A stretch of DNA of 64,000 nt. Origin: Phyllobacterium brassicacearum. Its GTDB lineage: Bacteria; Pseudomonadota; Alphaproteobacteria; Rhizobiales; Rhizobiaceae. The notes beneath the pieces are model-generated. The model did no database searches. It was not told where the DNA came from and saw nothing but the letters and a program-made list of their open reading frames with translations. Position numbers and translations under genes: made by a program. The stretch is taken from positions 1 through 64,000 of the forward strand of contig NZ_PGGO01000014.1 in NCBI RefSeq assembly GCF_003010955.1, given 5' to 3'. Shown here piece by piece: positions 55,822-64,000 of the stretch. Each line of letters opens with the position of its first letter. The first letter of the stretch is position 1.

Positions 55822-58502
55822 GCTGCGGTTGCCTCGTTCTCAGGATTGGCGACAGGAAGCCGGACGATGAACCGCGTTCCGCGCTTGCGAATGGCAGGGC
55901 TTTCCGCCTTGATAGTTCCGCCCATGGATTCCACAAAGCCGCGGGCTATCGATAGACCGAGGCCTGTTCCCGGCGCCCGGCCGTCACCCTTCGCGCGCCG
56001 GTAGAATTTGTCGAAAATCTTGTCGAGATCCTTGGGCGGAATGCCTTTGCCCTGGTCGGTGACGCTGATGGACACTTCCGAATCCTCCTGCCTGGCGTAG
56101 ACGGCGATGGGCCCCTCACCGGCATATTTGGCGGCATTGTCGAGTAGATTGAACAATACCTGACCCAACAGGGAAGGGTCACCGCTCACTGCAGGAAGAT
56201 CGGGAGCGATGCTGATCTCGATGGCAATTTCCGGCTTCTGCTTCTTCATTCGCTCGATTGATGAGGCAATCGCATCGGCCACGTCAACCGGTATACTCCT
56301 GACTTTGAGCGTACCCGCCTCGATGCGTGTCATGTCAAAAAGGTTGGCAACGAACCGTGTGAGGCGCCCGGCCTCTTCCTCGATGGACAACAGGAGATCG
56401 TCGCGGCCATCTGGTTTGATACGGTCGCCGAGTTGACGCAAGGTGGTGACGGCGCCGGTGATGGACGCGAGCGGTGTCTTCAAATCATGTGAAAGCGAGG
56501 AAAACAGCGCAGTGTGTAGCTTTTCGCTTTCCTGCAGGGCAGTGGTCTGGGCGTTTTCGCGGACGAGCTGCGCGCGATCAATGGCGATGGCTGTCTGGTC
56601 AAGAATTGCCGTCAGCATCCGGTCTTCATGCTCGGTGAAGGCGTCATGATCCTGCATTGACAGGCCCAGCACCCCAGCAACTCCATGTGAGGTGTGGATG
56701 GGAAGAAATTGCCAATCGATCAGGGGCAATGTCGCCGTGTCATGGCCCGCTTGCTCATTCTTTTCGAAAGCCCAACGAACGGCGGTCATATCCGTGCCAT
56801 CAAGCGTCAGATCCGGTGGCCAGATCGTCTGTATCGCAAGGTCGCCATCATTGGGCAACAGGATGGCGACGCCGGTGCCAAAGGTCGAATGCAGATGGGT
56901 CGCGGTCGAAAACAGCACATCGTCGAGCCGGGCGGTCCCCGACAACTTGCGCGAGAATTCGTAGAGCGCCTGCGTATTCTTTGCCTGATTGCGTGAACGG
57001 GCAACCTGATCGCGAAGGCGTCCGGCGAGATCGCCGATCATCAGCGCAACGGTGAGGAAGACGACAAGGGAAAACAGCTGGTGTGGTTTGGCAATGCTGA
57101 GGTCGTGCAGCGGTTCGAGAAAGAAGAAGTTGTAAAAAGCGAAGGAAAGCCCTGCTGCAATCACCGCGGCAAGCCGTCCGCTGTACATGGCCGAGAGAAT
57201 GACGGCTACGAGGAACAGCATTGAGAGATTCTGCGGATGGACGATCGTGCTAGCGCCAAGGCCAAGCAATGTTGCTATGCCCGTTGCAGCGACAGGCACT
57301 GCGATCGCTGTTGCAAGCTCAAGCCGGGTGCGCTTGCGCAGCGACGGTGGCTGATAGGGTGTGCCCTGTTCTTCCCCAGTGACGATATGCACGCCTATGT
57401 CGGTGAAGCGTTTGATAATCTCGTCAGGCAATGAACGCCGGAAGGGATTGGCAAATCGTCGCGATTTGGGGCGACCGACAACAATCTGAGTGACGTTTTC
57501 TCGCCGGGCGATGCGGAATATCTCTTCGACAAAATCCTGTGCGATGACACGACGCGTTTCGGCGCCAAGGCGTTCGGCGAGGTCGAGCAGTTCATCGATG
57601 CGTTTGGTCGTCTCGGTTCCCGCGTCGTTCGTCTGGGTAAGCGAAACAACCAGCCAGCGCGCGTTGAGTCCGGAAGCCAGCCGGCTCGCCGTACGCACAA
57701 CCTTGTCGGACAGACTATCGGGCCCGACACAAACCAGAAGGCGTTCGCCGGTCGCCCATGGACCTTCGATAGCGTTCTGACGCAAGAGGTCGATCATCTG
57801 ATCATCGACTCGGTCGGCCGTGCGCCGCAGTGCCAGTTCACGCAGGGCAGTCAGGTTTGCCGGTTTGAAGAAACCCTCGGCTGCTCGCTCGGCATTGCCG
57901 GGCAGATAGACCTTGCCCTCCTTCAAACGTTCGATCAGTTCCGCGGGGGGCAGGTCGACGAGCAGGACTTCGTCCGCTCGCTTAAGGACCGTGTCGGGCA
58001 CGATCTCGCGCACGGTCACGCCGGTGATCTTTGTCACCAGATCGTTCAGGCTTTCCAGATGCTGGACGTTCATCGTAGTCCACACGTCGACGCCCAGCCA
58101 AAGCAATTCTTCTATATCCTGATACCGCTTCGGGTGGCGACTTCTTGGAGCATTGGTATGCGCAAGTTCATCAACGACTAGAATTTTCGGTTTGCGGACG
58201 ATCGCGGCGTCGAGGTCGAATTCCTCCAGTTGCCGCTCGCGATAACCGACCTGTTTGCGCGGTAAGATCTCAAGGCCTTCCAGCAATTGCGCGGTCTCGG
58301 CACGGCCATGGGTCTCGGCCAGGCCAATAACGATGTCCTCGCCGTCATCCTTGAGCCGGCGGGCCCGCAGGAGCATTGCATAAGTCTTGCCGACGCCGGG
58401 CGCCGCTCCGAGGAATACAGTCAGCTTACCGCGTGTTTCGCGCGTAGCCAGCTCGAGCAACTTGTCGGGATCTGGTCGATTTTTTTGACCACGATCGGTC
58501 AT
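55818..58502 (-). CDS. kdpD: KdpD sensor histidine kinase
   Basis: A full-length 894-residue potassium/turgor sensor. In order: the KdpD N-terminal domain with Walker-like FLGAAPGVGKTYAM, a Usp domain, a four-helix membrane part (about 400-500), a GAF-like region, the phosphoacceptor His in SLSHDLKTPLASI and an ATPase with DNAAKYAGEGPI, DQGKGIPP and GTGLGLSIARGF. It is the first gene of the kdpDE pair. No kdpFABC lies upstream on this strand. Confidence 0.95.
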   Translation of the reverse strand: MTDRGQKNRPDPDKLLELATRETRGKLTVFLGAAPGVGKTYAMLLRARRLKDDGEDIVIGLAETHGRAETAQLLEGLEILPRKQVGYRERQLEEFDLDAAIVRKPKILVVDELAHTNAPRSRHPKRYQDIEELLWLGVDVWTTMNVQHLESLNDLVTKITGVTVREIVPDTVLKRADEVLLVDLPPAELIERLKEGKVYLPGNAERAAEGFFKPANLTALRELALRRTADRVDDQMIDLLRQNAIEGPWATGERLLVCVGPDSLSDKVVRTASRLASGLNARWLVVSLTQTNDAGTETTKRIDELLDLAERLGAETRRVIAQDFVEEIFRIARRENVTQIVVGRPKSRRFANPFRRSLPDEIIKRFTDIGVHIVTGEEQGTPYQPPSLRKRTRLELATAIAVPVAATGIATLLGLGASTIVHPQNLSMLFLVAVILSAMYSGRLAAVIAAGLSFAFYNFFFLEPLHDLSIAKPHQLFSLVVFLTVALMIGDLAGRLRDQVARSRNQAKNTQALYEFSRKLSGTARLDDVLFSTATHLHSTFGTGVAILLPNDGDLAIQTIWPPDLTLDGTDMTAVRWAFEKNEQAGHDTATLPLIDWQFLPIHTSHGVAGVLGLSMQDHDAFTEHEDRMLTAILDQTAIAIDRAQLVRENAQTTALQESEKLHTALFSSLSHDLKTPLASITGAVTTLRQLGDRIKPDGRDDLLLSIEEEAGRLTRFVANLFDMTRIEAGTLKVRSIPVDVADAIASSIERMKKQKPEIAIEISIAPDLPAVSGDPSLLGQVLFNLLDNAAKYAGEGPIAVYARQEDSEVSISVTDQGKGIPPKDLDKIFDKFYRRAKGDGRAPGTGLGLSIARGFVESMGGTIKAESPAIRKRGTRFIVRLPVANPENEATAA

Positions 58503-58657
58503 CCATACCTCAATTTATTCGTGTTGCCCATCGAGCACCAGACGTTTAGCCCACCTTGTCTGCAATTGCCAAGGGCAGACTGCGACAGCGCATCTATTGA
58601 CGGCAGCCGTCCGAATATGAAAAGTCCCGCGCAGTCAATGCAGCAGGAAATCAGACA

Positions 58658-58951
58658 GTGATCCGCCATATTGTGTTCTTTAGCGCCCGTAATCCGGCAG
58701 ATGTCGAGGCGATTGCCGCCGGCCTGAGACGCCTGGGCGAAATTCCTCATTCAGACGTCTTCGAAGTGATGACGAACACCAAAACGGATCCGATATCCGG
58801 TGAAATAGATGTGGTTGTCTACGGGGAATTCAAGGATGCCGAGGCGCTGGCAGCCTACAAAGCGCATCCGATCTACAGCGAAACGACAGCGGTCGTCCGC
58901 CCCTTGCGTGAGCTGCGCATTTCCGCTGACGTCGTCTCAACACTCCGTTAA
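58658..58951 (+). CDS. Dabb (stress-responsive A/B barrel) protein
   Basis: A 97-residue protein of the dimeric alpha-beta barrel type: IRHIVFFSARNPADVEAIAAGLRRLGEIPHSD, VYGEFKDAEALAAYKAHPIY. The start is GTG 58658. Members are found in stress or degradation pathways, and this one stands alone, ended by a perfect terminator. Role unknown. Confidence 0.87.
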   Translation: MIRHIVFFSARNPADVEAIAAGLRRLGEIPHSDVFEVMTNTKTDPISGEIDVVVYGEFKDAEALAAYKAHPIYSETTAVVRPLRELRISADVVSTLR

Positions 58952-58960
58952 GCCAATAGC

Positions 58961-58989
58961 AAAAAGCCCGGCAAAATGCCGGGCTTTTT
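58961..58989. terminator. bidirectional rho-independent terminator
   Basis: Perfect inverted repeat (AAAAAGCCCGGCA / TGCCGGGCTTTTT) around three bases, with T runs on both strands, shared by the convergent Dabb and AdaB genes. Confidence 0.93.
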
Positions 58990-59013
58990 GCTTGGGAGGA
59001 TGCAAATTCGAAT

Positions 59014-59913
59014 TCAACCCGTCTGGCCCATTGCGGAATCCGCACTCAGTTGACCAGCTTCCCATCCGAGGATGGCGCGTTTGCGGGTCAGGCCCCAGTG
59101 GTATCCGGTCAGCGCGCCCGACTTGCCGACGGCGCGATGGCAGGGCACGACAAACGAGACCGGATTGGCACCAACTGCGGCGCCAACTGCGCGTGATGCA
59201 GTGGGTGATCCGATCTCCGCGGCGATGTCCGAATAAGCTACACATTTGCCCATCGGGATCTTGAGCAGGGCCTCCCAGACGCGCAGTTGGAAGTCCGTGC
59301 CTATTGTTACTACTTTGAGCGGACGGTCGGCACGCCACTCTGCCGGGTTGAAGATGCGTGCCGCATAGGGAGCGGTTGCGGCGATATCTTCGACATAGGT
59401 GGCATTCGGCCAGCGTGATGTCATGTCGGCCAGCGCCTCGTGTTCCTTGCCCGGATCGGCGAAGGCAAGACCCGCCAGCCCGCGGTCCGTGACCATAATC
59501 AGAGCGAGACCGAATGGCGAGATGAGAAAGCCGTAGCGGATGGTGAGGCCGGCGCCACGAGTCTTGTAATCGCCCGGTGACATGCCCTCATGGGTGACGA
59601 ACAGGTCGTGCAGGCGGCTTGGACCGGACAGTCCCGTCTCATAAGCTGTTTCCAGGAGCGGCATGCCCTCGTCGAGAAGACGGCGTGCATGGTCAATGGT
59701 CACCGCCTGCAGAAAGCCTTTGGGTGAAAGACCGGCCCAGCGCGTGAACAATTTCTGCAGCGCGGTCGGAGACAGACCGGTATCTTGGGCCAATGTCTCA
59801 AGCGATGGCTGGTCGCGATAGTCCTTGCTGATACGCTCGATGATATGGCTGACGATGGCATAATCGTCGCCAGTAGGGGTGATGTCTTTCTGGAGTATGG
59901 CTTGTGGTGTCAT
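59014..59913 (-). CDS. AraC-type HTH / methylated-DNA--protein-cysteine methyltransferase (AdaB-like)
   Basis: A 299-residue two-domain protein. Residues ~20-115 form an AraC helix-turn-helix (DTGLSPTALQKLFTRWAGLSPKGFLQA); the rest is an O6-methylguanine-DNA methyltransferase, with the nucleophile Cys in VVPCHRAVGKSG. It lacks the N-terminal zinc-cysteine domain of Ada that senses methylphosphotriesters. ATG 59913 gives the usual length of this bifunctional class. It should repair O6-alkylguanine and may regulate genes by a mechanism different from Ada. Confidence 0.92.
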   Translation of the reverse strand: MTPQAILQKDITPTGDDYAIVSHIIERISKDYRDQPSLETLAQDTGLSPTALQKLFTRWAGLSPKGFLQAVTIDHARRLLDEGMPLLETAYETGLSGPSRLHDLFVTHEGMSPGDYKTRGAGLTIRYGFLISPFGLALIMVTDRGLAGLAFADPGKEHEALADMTSRWPNATYVEDIAATAPYAARIFNPAEWRADRPLKVVTIGTDFQLRVWEALLKIPMGKCVAYSDIAAEIGSPTASRAVGAAVGANPVSFVVPCHRAVGKSGALTGYHWGLTRKRAILGWEAGQLSADSAMGQTG

Positions 59914-59987
59914 GAGCTTTACCTCTCTATTGAGGCTATATGAACATTCCGGTGTCTGATCTGCCACCCGATTCTTGCACAAGAGGA

Positions 59988-60494
59988 TCAGCGGCCTTTG
60001 GCCGTCGCAAGCGCAACCTGGAATGCAGAGGCGAAGCTTTCGCGGTCGTCAGGATTGAGAAACGAGCCGATTGTCACGATCTTGCCCTGCCCCTCGATCT
60101 TCATCGAGGTAATGCCGATCTCCGCATGGCGGGCGACACTGAATCGCGCCCAGAACGGATTGAATTCATGCAGCTTTAAACGGCCAGACGGGGCAACCTG
60201 GCGGATCTGCAGCGCAATGCGCGAGATGCTCACCTCCTCATGGACCTTTCCTGAGGCGTAGTTCATTCGAAACGCGATGTAGATAATCAGAACGTCGAGG
60301 CCAAAAAAGCCGAAAACCGGCCAGGCGCCGAGCGACAGGAAAAACAGGCCGGTAAAAAAGCTGCTTACCCCAAACGTGCCCATGAGGATGAGGAAACCCG
60401 TCTTGCCAAGCGACCGGTGTGGCACGAGAAGTGCGCGGAAGATTTCTTCCTCGTTCATGGCCGCCGGGTCGATCGGGTTCATTGTTTGACTCAT
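59988..60494 (-). CDS. DUF2244 domain-containing membrane protein
   Basis: A 168-residue protein of the alphaproteobacterial DUF2244 family. Two close hydrophobic segments (LILMGTFGVSSFFTGLFFLSLGAWPVFGFFGLDVLIIYIAF) are followed by a soluble domain (ISRIALQIRQVAPSGRLKLHEFNPFWARF). Function unknown. ATG 60494 overlaps head-to-head with the nth start codon by two bases (CATG). Confidence 0.85.
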   Translation of the reverse strand: MSQTMNPIDPAAMNEEEIFRALLVPHRSLGKTGFLILMGTFGVSSFFTGLFFLSLGAWPVFGFFGLDVLIIYIAFRMNYASGKVHEEVSISRIALQIRQVAPSGRLKLHEFNPFWARFSVARHAEIGITSMKIEGQGKIVTIGSFLNPDDRESFASAFQVALATAKGR

Positions 60495-61275
60495 GGCAAT
60501 TAAGTATAGAAGGCAAATGGAAAATCCCAAGCGCAAAATTGACCCGATCGATGCGAGCCTTGCCAAGCCTGCCAAGGTCCGCAACGTTCCCGGGATCCGC
60601 TATACTGCCGCGGAAATCTACGAAATCTTCCGTCGATTCTCCATCCAGCGTCCTGAACCGAAGGGCGAACTTGAGCACGTTAATCCCTTTACGCTGCTGG
60701 TCGCTGTGGTGCTGTCGGCGCAGGCAACCGACGTGGGTGTCAACAAGGCAACCCGGGCGTTGTTCAAAGCCGCGGACACGCCGGAAAAGATGCTGGCTAT
60801 GGGTGAGGCCAAGGTTGGTGACTACATCCGCACCATCGGGCTCTGGCGCAACAAGGCGAAGAATGTGATCGCCTTGTCCGAGGCCCTGATCGATCAATAT
60901 GGCAGCGTGGTTCCGCCCGATCGCGACGAGTTGGTCAAGTTGCCCGGTGTAGGCCGCAAGACGGCCAATGTCGTGCTCAGCATGGCGTTTGGACAATCGA
61001 CCATGGCTGTCGACACGCACATTTTCCGCATTGGCAACCGGCTGGGGCTCGCCCCTGGCAAGACACCGGAAGAGGTGGAAGCCAGGCTGATGAAGATCGT
61101 TCCGTCAGAGTATCTCTACCACGCCCATCATTGGCTGATCCTGCATGGGCGATACATCTGTAAGGCCCGTAAACCGGATTGCCCCGCCTGCGTTATTGCC
61201 GATATCTGCAAGGCGGCAGAAAAAACATCGGAGATTCCGGCGCCGCTGGTCCCTCTACCGCCCCAAGTTTTCTAG
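60493..61275 (+). CDS. nth: endonuclease III
   Basis: A 260-residue DNA glycosylase/AP lyase for oxidised pyrimidines. The helix-hairpin-helix LPGVGRKTANVVLS with catalytic Lys in GRKTA, catalytic Asp in VDTHIFRI and the [4Fe-4S] ligands CKARKPDCPACVIADIC (C-x6-C-x2-C-x5-C) are all present. An in-frame ATG at 60517 (MENPKRK) is a plausible alternative start. The stop overlaps the convergent CysZ-like gene by four bases. Confidence 0.95.
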   Translation: MAIKYRRQMENPKRKIDPIDASLAKPAKVRNVPGIRYTAAEIYEIFRRFSIQRPEPKGELEHVNPFTLLVAVVLSAQATDVGVNKATRALFKAADTPEKMLAMGEAKVGDYIRTIGLWRNKAKNVIALSEALIDQYGSVVPPDRDELVKLPGVGRKTANVVLSMAFGQSTMAVDTHIFRIGNRLGLAPGKTPEEVEARLMKIVPSEYLYHAHHWLILHGRYICKARKPDCPACVIADICKAAEKTSEIPAPLVPLPPQVF

Positions 61276-61985
61276 ACCGCCGCCGGTGGTTCGGCGCGCG
61301 TCACGGCCTTGTGCAGATGGACCATCATGGCAGCGGCAAAGAGCGGCGTCAGCAGGTTGAGGATTGGGATTGCCATGAAGGCGGCAATAATCAGGCCAGC
61401 AAGAAATACCGTCGTCGAATGTTTCGAACGGAGCGCCTTTGCCTCCATTTCCGGGCGAAAGCGCATTGCGGCGAACTCGAAGAACTCGCGCCCGAGCAGA
61501 TAGCCATTGACGACGAAGAAGGCGATAATATTGACGGCGGGGATCAGGAGCATGAGCAGTGCGACGATATTGCCGACTATGACAACACCCATGAATTTAA
61601 CGGACAGGACGAACGATCGTATTGCGGGAAGGGGTTTGCCCTTCGGATCAAGGGGATAGTCCGCCTTTTCCACGATCTCAGCCACGTCGTCGAGGAACAG
61701 ACCGGCAACGATTGCCGTGACCGGCGCAATCAACAGGGCAAGGCCGAGCGCAAGGCCCACACTGGCAAGGATGCCGGCGATGAGTCCGATCCAGCCGGTC
61801 CAGGAGGGCAGGTCCGGCATCATCTGATCGAAAAATGGCCAGGCCAGAAGTTCGAACACTTCACGCAAGCCGAACCATATGCCGATAAGCAGGAGCAGGG
61901 TCAGTCCAAGCGATTTCCACAGGACGGCGCGGAACTCGGGACGGAACAGATGACTGGCGGCTGCACGGGCACTTTCTACGATCAT
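61272..61985 (-). CDS. CysZ-like / EI24 domain membrane protein
   Basis: A 237-residue integral membrane protein. It has an N-terminal helix (LGLTLLLLIGIWFG), long hydrophobic regions and the EI24 signature region VVNGYLLGREFFEFAAMRF. CysZ proteins take up sulfate for cysteine synthesis in E. coli; whether this one does so is not certain. It is separate from the neighbouring genes, with its promoter in the gap before the adenosine kinase gene. Confidence 0.85.
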   Translation of the reverse strand: MIVESARAAASHLFRPEFRAVLWKSLGLTLLLLIGIWFGLREVFELLAWPFFDQMMPDLPSWTGWIGLIAGILASVGLALGLALLIAPVTAIVAGLFLDDVAEIVEKADYPLDPKGKPLPAIRSFVLSVKFMGVVIVGNIVALLMLLIPAVNIIAFFVVNGYLLGREFFEFAAMRFRPEMEAKALRSKHSTTVFLAGLIIAAFMAIPILNLLTPLFAAAMMVHLHKAVTRAEPPAAV

Positions 61986-62144
61986 TTGTTAACTCGCTTC
62001 CGTGGGTATCGAAACCCGACATAGGGGCGTCTTTCCACGCAGACAAGACAAGACGTGAAAGAAGGGGTGGTCAATTGCCCGCCTTTGCTCTAGAGCAGGG
62101 GCAAAATGACAACCGCCAACCGGCAGCCCAATTCCGGAGTTTTC

Positions 62145-63137
62145 ATGTCCAGCTATGACGTGCTTTGCATCGGCAACGCCATTGTCGATATCATTGCCCG
62201 AACCGATGACGATTTCATCGTCAAGAACGGCATCATCAAGAACGCAATGAACCTGATCGATGCCGATCGTGCAGAGTTCCTCTACGAGCGCATGGGCCCC
62301 GCGATCGAAGCTTCAGGCGGAAGTGCCGGCAATACCGCGGCAGGTATAGCCAGCCTTGGTGGGCGTGCCGCATATTTCGGCAAGGTTGCCGACGATCAGC
62401 TTGGTCATGTCTTCACCCATGATATCCGTTCACAGGGCGTTGCATTCGACACGCGCGTGCTGAATGCGCCGCCACCCACGGCTCGCTCGATGATCTTCGT
62501 GACGCCAGATGGCGAACGCTCGATGAATACGTATCTCGGTGCCTGCATCGAGCTTGGACCCGAAGACGTCGAAAGCTCCAAGGTTTCTGAAGCCAAGGTG
62601 ACCTATTTCGAAGGCTACCTCTGGGATCCGCCGCGGGCCAAGGAAGCGATCCGCCTCTCGGCGAAGATTGCCCATGAGCACAAGCGCGAAGTGTCGATGA
62701 CCTTGTCCGATCCGTTCTGCGTTGATCGCTACCGGGAAGAATTCCTTGATCTGATGCGCTCCGGCACAGTCGATATCGTCTTTGCCAATGAAGCTGAACT
62801 GAAATCGCTCTACCAGACGCACGATTTCGAAAAGGGCCTTGAGCTGATCCGCAAGGATTGCAAGCTTGCTGCTGTCACGCGTTCTGAAAAAGGCTCCGTC
62901 GTCGTTTCTGGCGACGAAACCGTTGCGGTTCCGGCAATCGAGATCGCCGAACTTGTGGACACCACGGGCGCTGGCGACCTTTACGCCGCCGGGTTCCTGT
63001 TCGGGTATACGACTGGCCGCACCTTGAACGATTGCGCCCGCCTTGGCTCGCTGACAGCAGGCCTGGTTATACAGCAGATCGGCCCACGCCCGCAGCTCAA
63101 TTTGAAACTTGCCGCCGAGCAGGCAGGCTTACTCTGA
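62145..63137 (+). CDS. adenosine kinase (PfkB family carbohydrate kinase)
   Basis: A 330-residue ribokinase-like kinase. N-terminal SYDVLCIGNAIVDIIA, GGSAGNTAAGIASLGG for substrate binding and the DTTGAGDLYAAGFLFG motif, with the catalytic Asp, are clear. The sequence is nearest to adenosine or inosine kinases of alphaproteobacteria; other sugar substrates are possible. ATG 62145 is chosen over one 13 codons upstream as it begins the first strand. It converges with the TRIC-type gene with an overlap of nine bases. Confidence 0.92.
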   Translation: MSSYDVLCIGNAIVDIIARTDDDFIVKNGIIKNAMNLIDADRAEFLYERMGPAIEASGGSAGNTAAGIASLGGRAAYFGKVADDQLGHVFTHDIRSQGVAFDTRVLNAPPPTARSMIFVTPDGERSMNTYLGACIELGPEDVESSKVSEAKVTYFEGYLWDPPRAKEAIRLSAKIAHEHKREVSMTLSDPFCVDRYREEFLDLMRSGTVDIVFANEAELKSLYQTHDFEKGLELIRKDCKLAAVTRSEKGSVVVSGDETVAVPAIEIAELVDTTGAGDLYAAGFLFGYTTGRTLNDCARLGSLTAGLVIQQIGPRPQLNLKLAAEQAGLL

Positions 63138-63782
63138 CCGGATAAAGCCGTCGCGCTCAAGTTCCTCGGTCGTGCGGCCGGGCTTGTGATATGTCGGCAA
63201 TGCCCAGCCGAAATAGAGTGCGCCGCCGCGTACCGCAAAGGCAGTGAGGGCTGCGGCAAGGGCCGACAGCTCCAGCCCGGCGGAAAGGGCATGCAGGATG
63301 ATGTAGACGATCGATCCCGCAAGGGCGGCCGTTACATAGATTTCGCGCCGCATGAGCACCGATGGCTCGCCGGAAATGATGTCGCGCAATATTCCGCCGA
63401 AGGTCGCAGTCATGACGCCCGTGACGACGGCGATGCTTGAATCAAAACCCAAGGCCAGGCTCTTGGCTGCACCCATGACGCTATAGGCGGCGAGGCCGAC
63501 GGCATCGAGCCACAGCAATACGCGATAGCGCGATTCAACCAGGTTGGCGGAGAAATAGACGACGACTGCGGCGGCAGCGCAGACGAGCAGATAGTCGGGA
63601 TCCTTGACCCAGAACACCGGCACGCCGAGGATGAGATCGCGCAGCGTACCGCCGCCGATGCCGGTAACAGCCGCAAGAAAAATGAAGGCAATGATATCGA
63701 GCTGGCGACGCGAGGCTGCCAAGGCGCCCGTTGCAGCAAATACGAAAATACCGGCATAGTTGAACAGCTGGATCGTGGTCAT
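63129..63782 (-). CDS. trimeric intracellular cation channel family protein (UPF0126/TRIC)
   Basis: A 217-residue membrane protein with about seven helices and two internal repeats, visible as the matched GIGGGTLRDLILG and ATFGGILRDIISGEPSVL motifs. Prokaryotic TRIC channels conduct potassium and sodium. ATG 63782 begins with MTTIQLFNYAGIFVFAATGALA. Physiological role is not established. Confidence 0.92.
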   Translation of the reverse strand: MTTIQLFNYAGIFVFAATGALAASRRQLDIIAFIFLAAVTGIGGGTLRDLILGVPVFWVKDPDYLLVCAAAAVVVYFSANLVESRYRVLLWLDAVGLAAYSVMGAAKSLALGFDSSIAVVTGVMTATFGGILRDIISGEPSVLMRREIYVTAALAGSIVYIILHALSAGLELSALAAALTAFAVRGGALYFGWALPTYHKPGRTTEELERDGFIRSE

Positions 63783-63841
63783 CGGCAATTCCCCTTCGCC
63801 GTTATTCTCACCACGATAGTGCATGATCGTTGCAATTGAAA

Positions 63842-63873
63842 AGAGCCGCATTTCATGGATGAAACGCGGCTCT
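63842..63873 (-). terminator. terminator of grpE
   Basis: On the minus strand AGAGCCGC-GTTTCAT-CC-ATGAAAT-GCGGCTCT is a near-perfect 15-base-pair hairpin followed by TTTT. It lies about 22 bases after the grpE stop and inside the upstream part of the TRIC-type gene frame, supporting the later TRIC start at 63782. Confidence 0.88.
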
Positions 63874-63895
63874 AATGGAAGACAATTCGTTGAGA

Positions 63896-64000
63896 TCAGG
63901 CGTCTTTTTCCGCCTGGGGATTGATCGGGCCCGGTTCTGGTTGGCTTTCGCCCGCCGCCTGCTTGGGGCCGCCCTTGGATACGCCGACAAGCGCCGGCCG
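63896..64000 (-). CDS. grpE: GrpE nucleotide exchange factor, C-terminal end (partial)
   Basis: The last 34 codons of a minus-strand gene that continues beyond the window. RPALVGVSKGGPK matches the C-terminal beta-domain end of rhizobial GrpE (RPAxVGVxKGGPK), followed by a polar tail with several Gln, Glu and Pro residues. GrpE releases ADP from DnaK. The identification rests on this short motif. Confidence 0.75.
   Translation of the reverse strand, partial: RPALVGVSKGGPKQAAGESQPEPGPINPQAEKDA

Overview
The window looks like a chromosomal segment of an alphaproteobacterium of the order Hyphomicrobiales, most like Phyllobacteriaceae or Brucellaceae. Pointers are the aroA / cmk / rpsA neighbourhood, an FYDLN-acid (TIGR02300) protein next to aroA, an NDUFA9-like protein, a BA14K-like protein, a DUF982 protein and AdaB-, QueG- and UppP-type housekeeping genes. 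The genus is inference only.

Layout. (1) 1-4655: the integrase end of a genomic island in the 3' end of a tRNA-Leu(CAG) gene. It holds a polysaccharide ABC exporter (Wzm/Wzt type), a Nudix hydrolase and a P4-type integrase; the far end lies outside the window. (2) 4656-24571: core chromosome. It carries mgsA-glk-ABC exporter-dapB-gpmA, mepA, a zinc alcohol dehydrogenase, a run of an SDR, queG and a GST, then uppP, an NDUFA9-like protein, a LacI regulator, rpsA, an unusual membrane-domain/cytidylate-kinase fusion, aroA, the FYDLN protein and tRNA-Ala(GGC). (3) 24572-44962: accessory DNA built as a tandem array of degraded islands at the 3' end of tRNA-Ala. Copies of the tRNA 3' end recur at 33868, 38516 and 44963. 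Cargo is three unknown membrane proteins, FkbM methyltransferase, DUF982, GT2 and an acyltransferase remnant; a decayed prophage with internal virion (ejection) proteins and tiny genes; an integrase remnant; a methyltransferase, a truncated hydrolase and a BTAD/hydrolase fusion regulator; a BA14K-like protein; and an F420/NADP-reductase-like protein with an RND efflux pump and its TetR regulator. (4) 44985-54600: metabolic and regulatory pairs (TetR/NIPSNAP, LysR/SDR, ArsR/SRPBCC, OsmC/SDR, DMT exporter), of uncertain core or accessory status. (5) 54582-64000: core-like genes, with kdpDE (no kdpFABC beside them), a Dabb protein, AdaB, a DUF2244 protein, nth, a CysZ-like protein, adenosine kinase, a TRIC-type channel and the 3' end of grpE.

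The strongest unusual signals are the tRNA-Ala island array with two diverged ~160-bp right ends, the membrane-anchored cytidylate kinase fusion, the decayed prophage with intact short genes, and clean palindromic operators in the divergent regulator/target intergenic regions. No CRISPR array, intact insertion sequence or rRNA gene was seen. All calls rest on reading translations and motifs; no database search was run.
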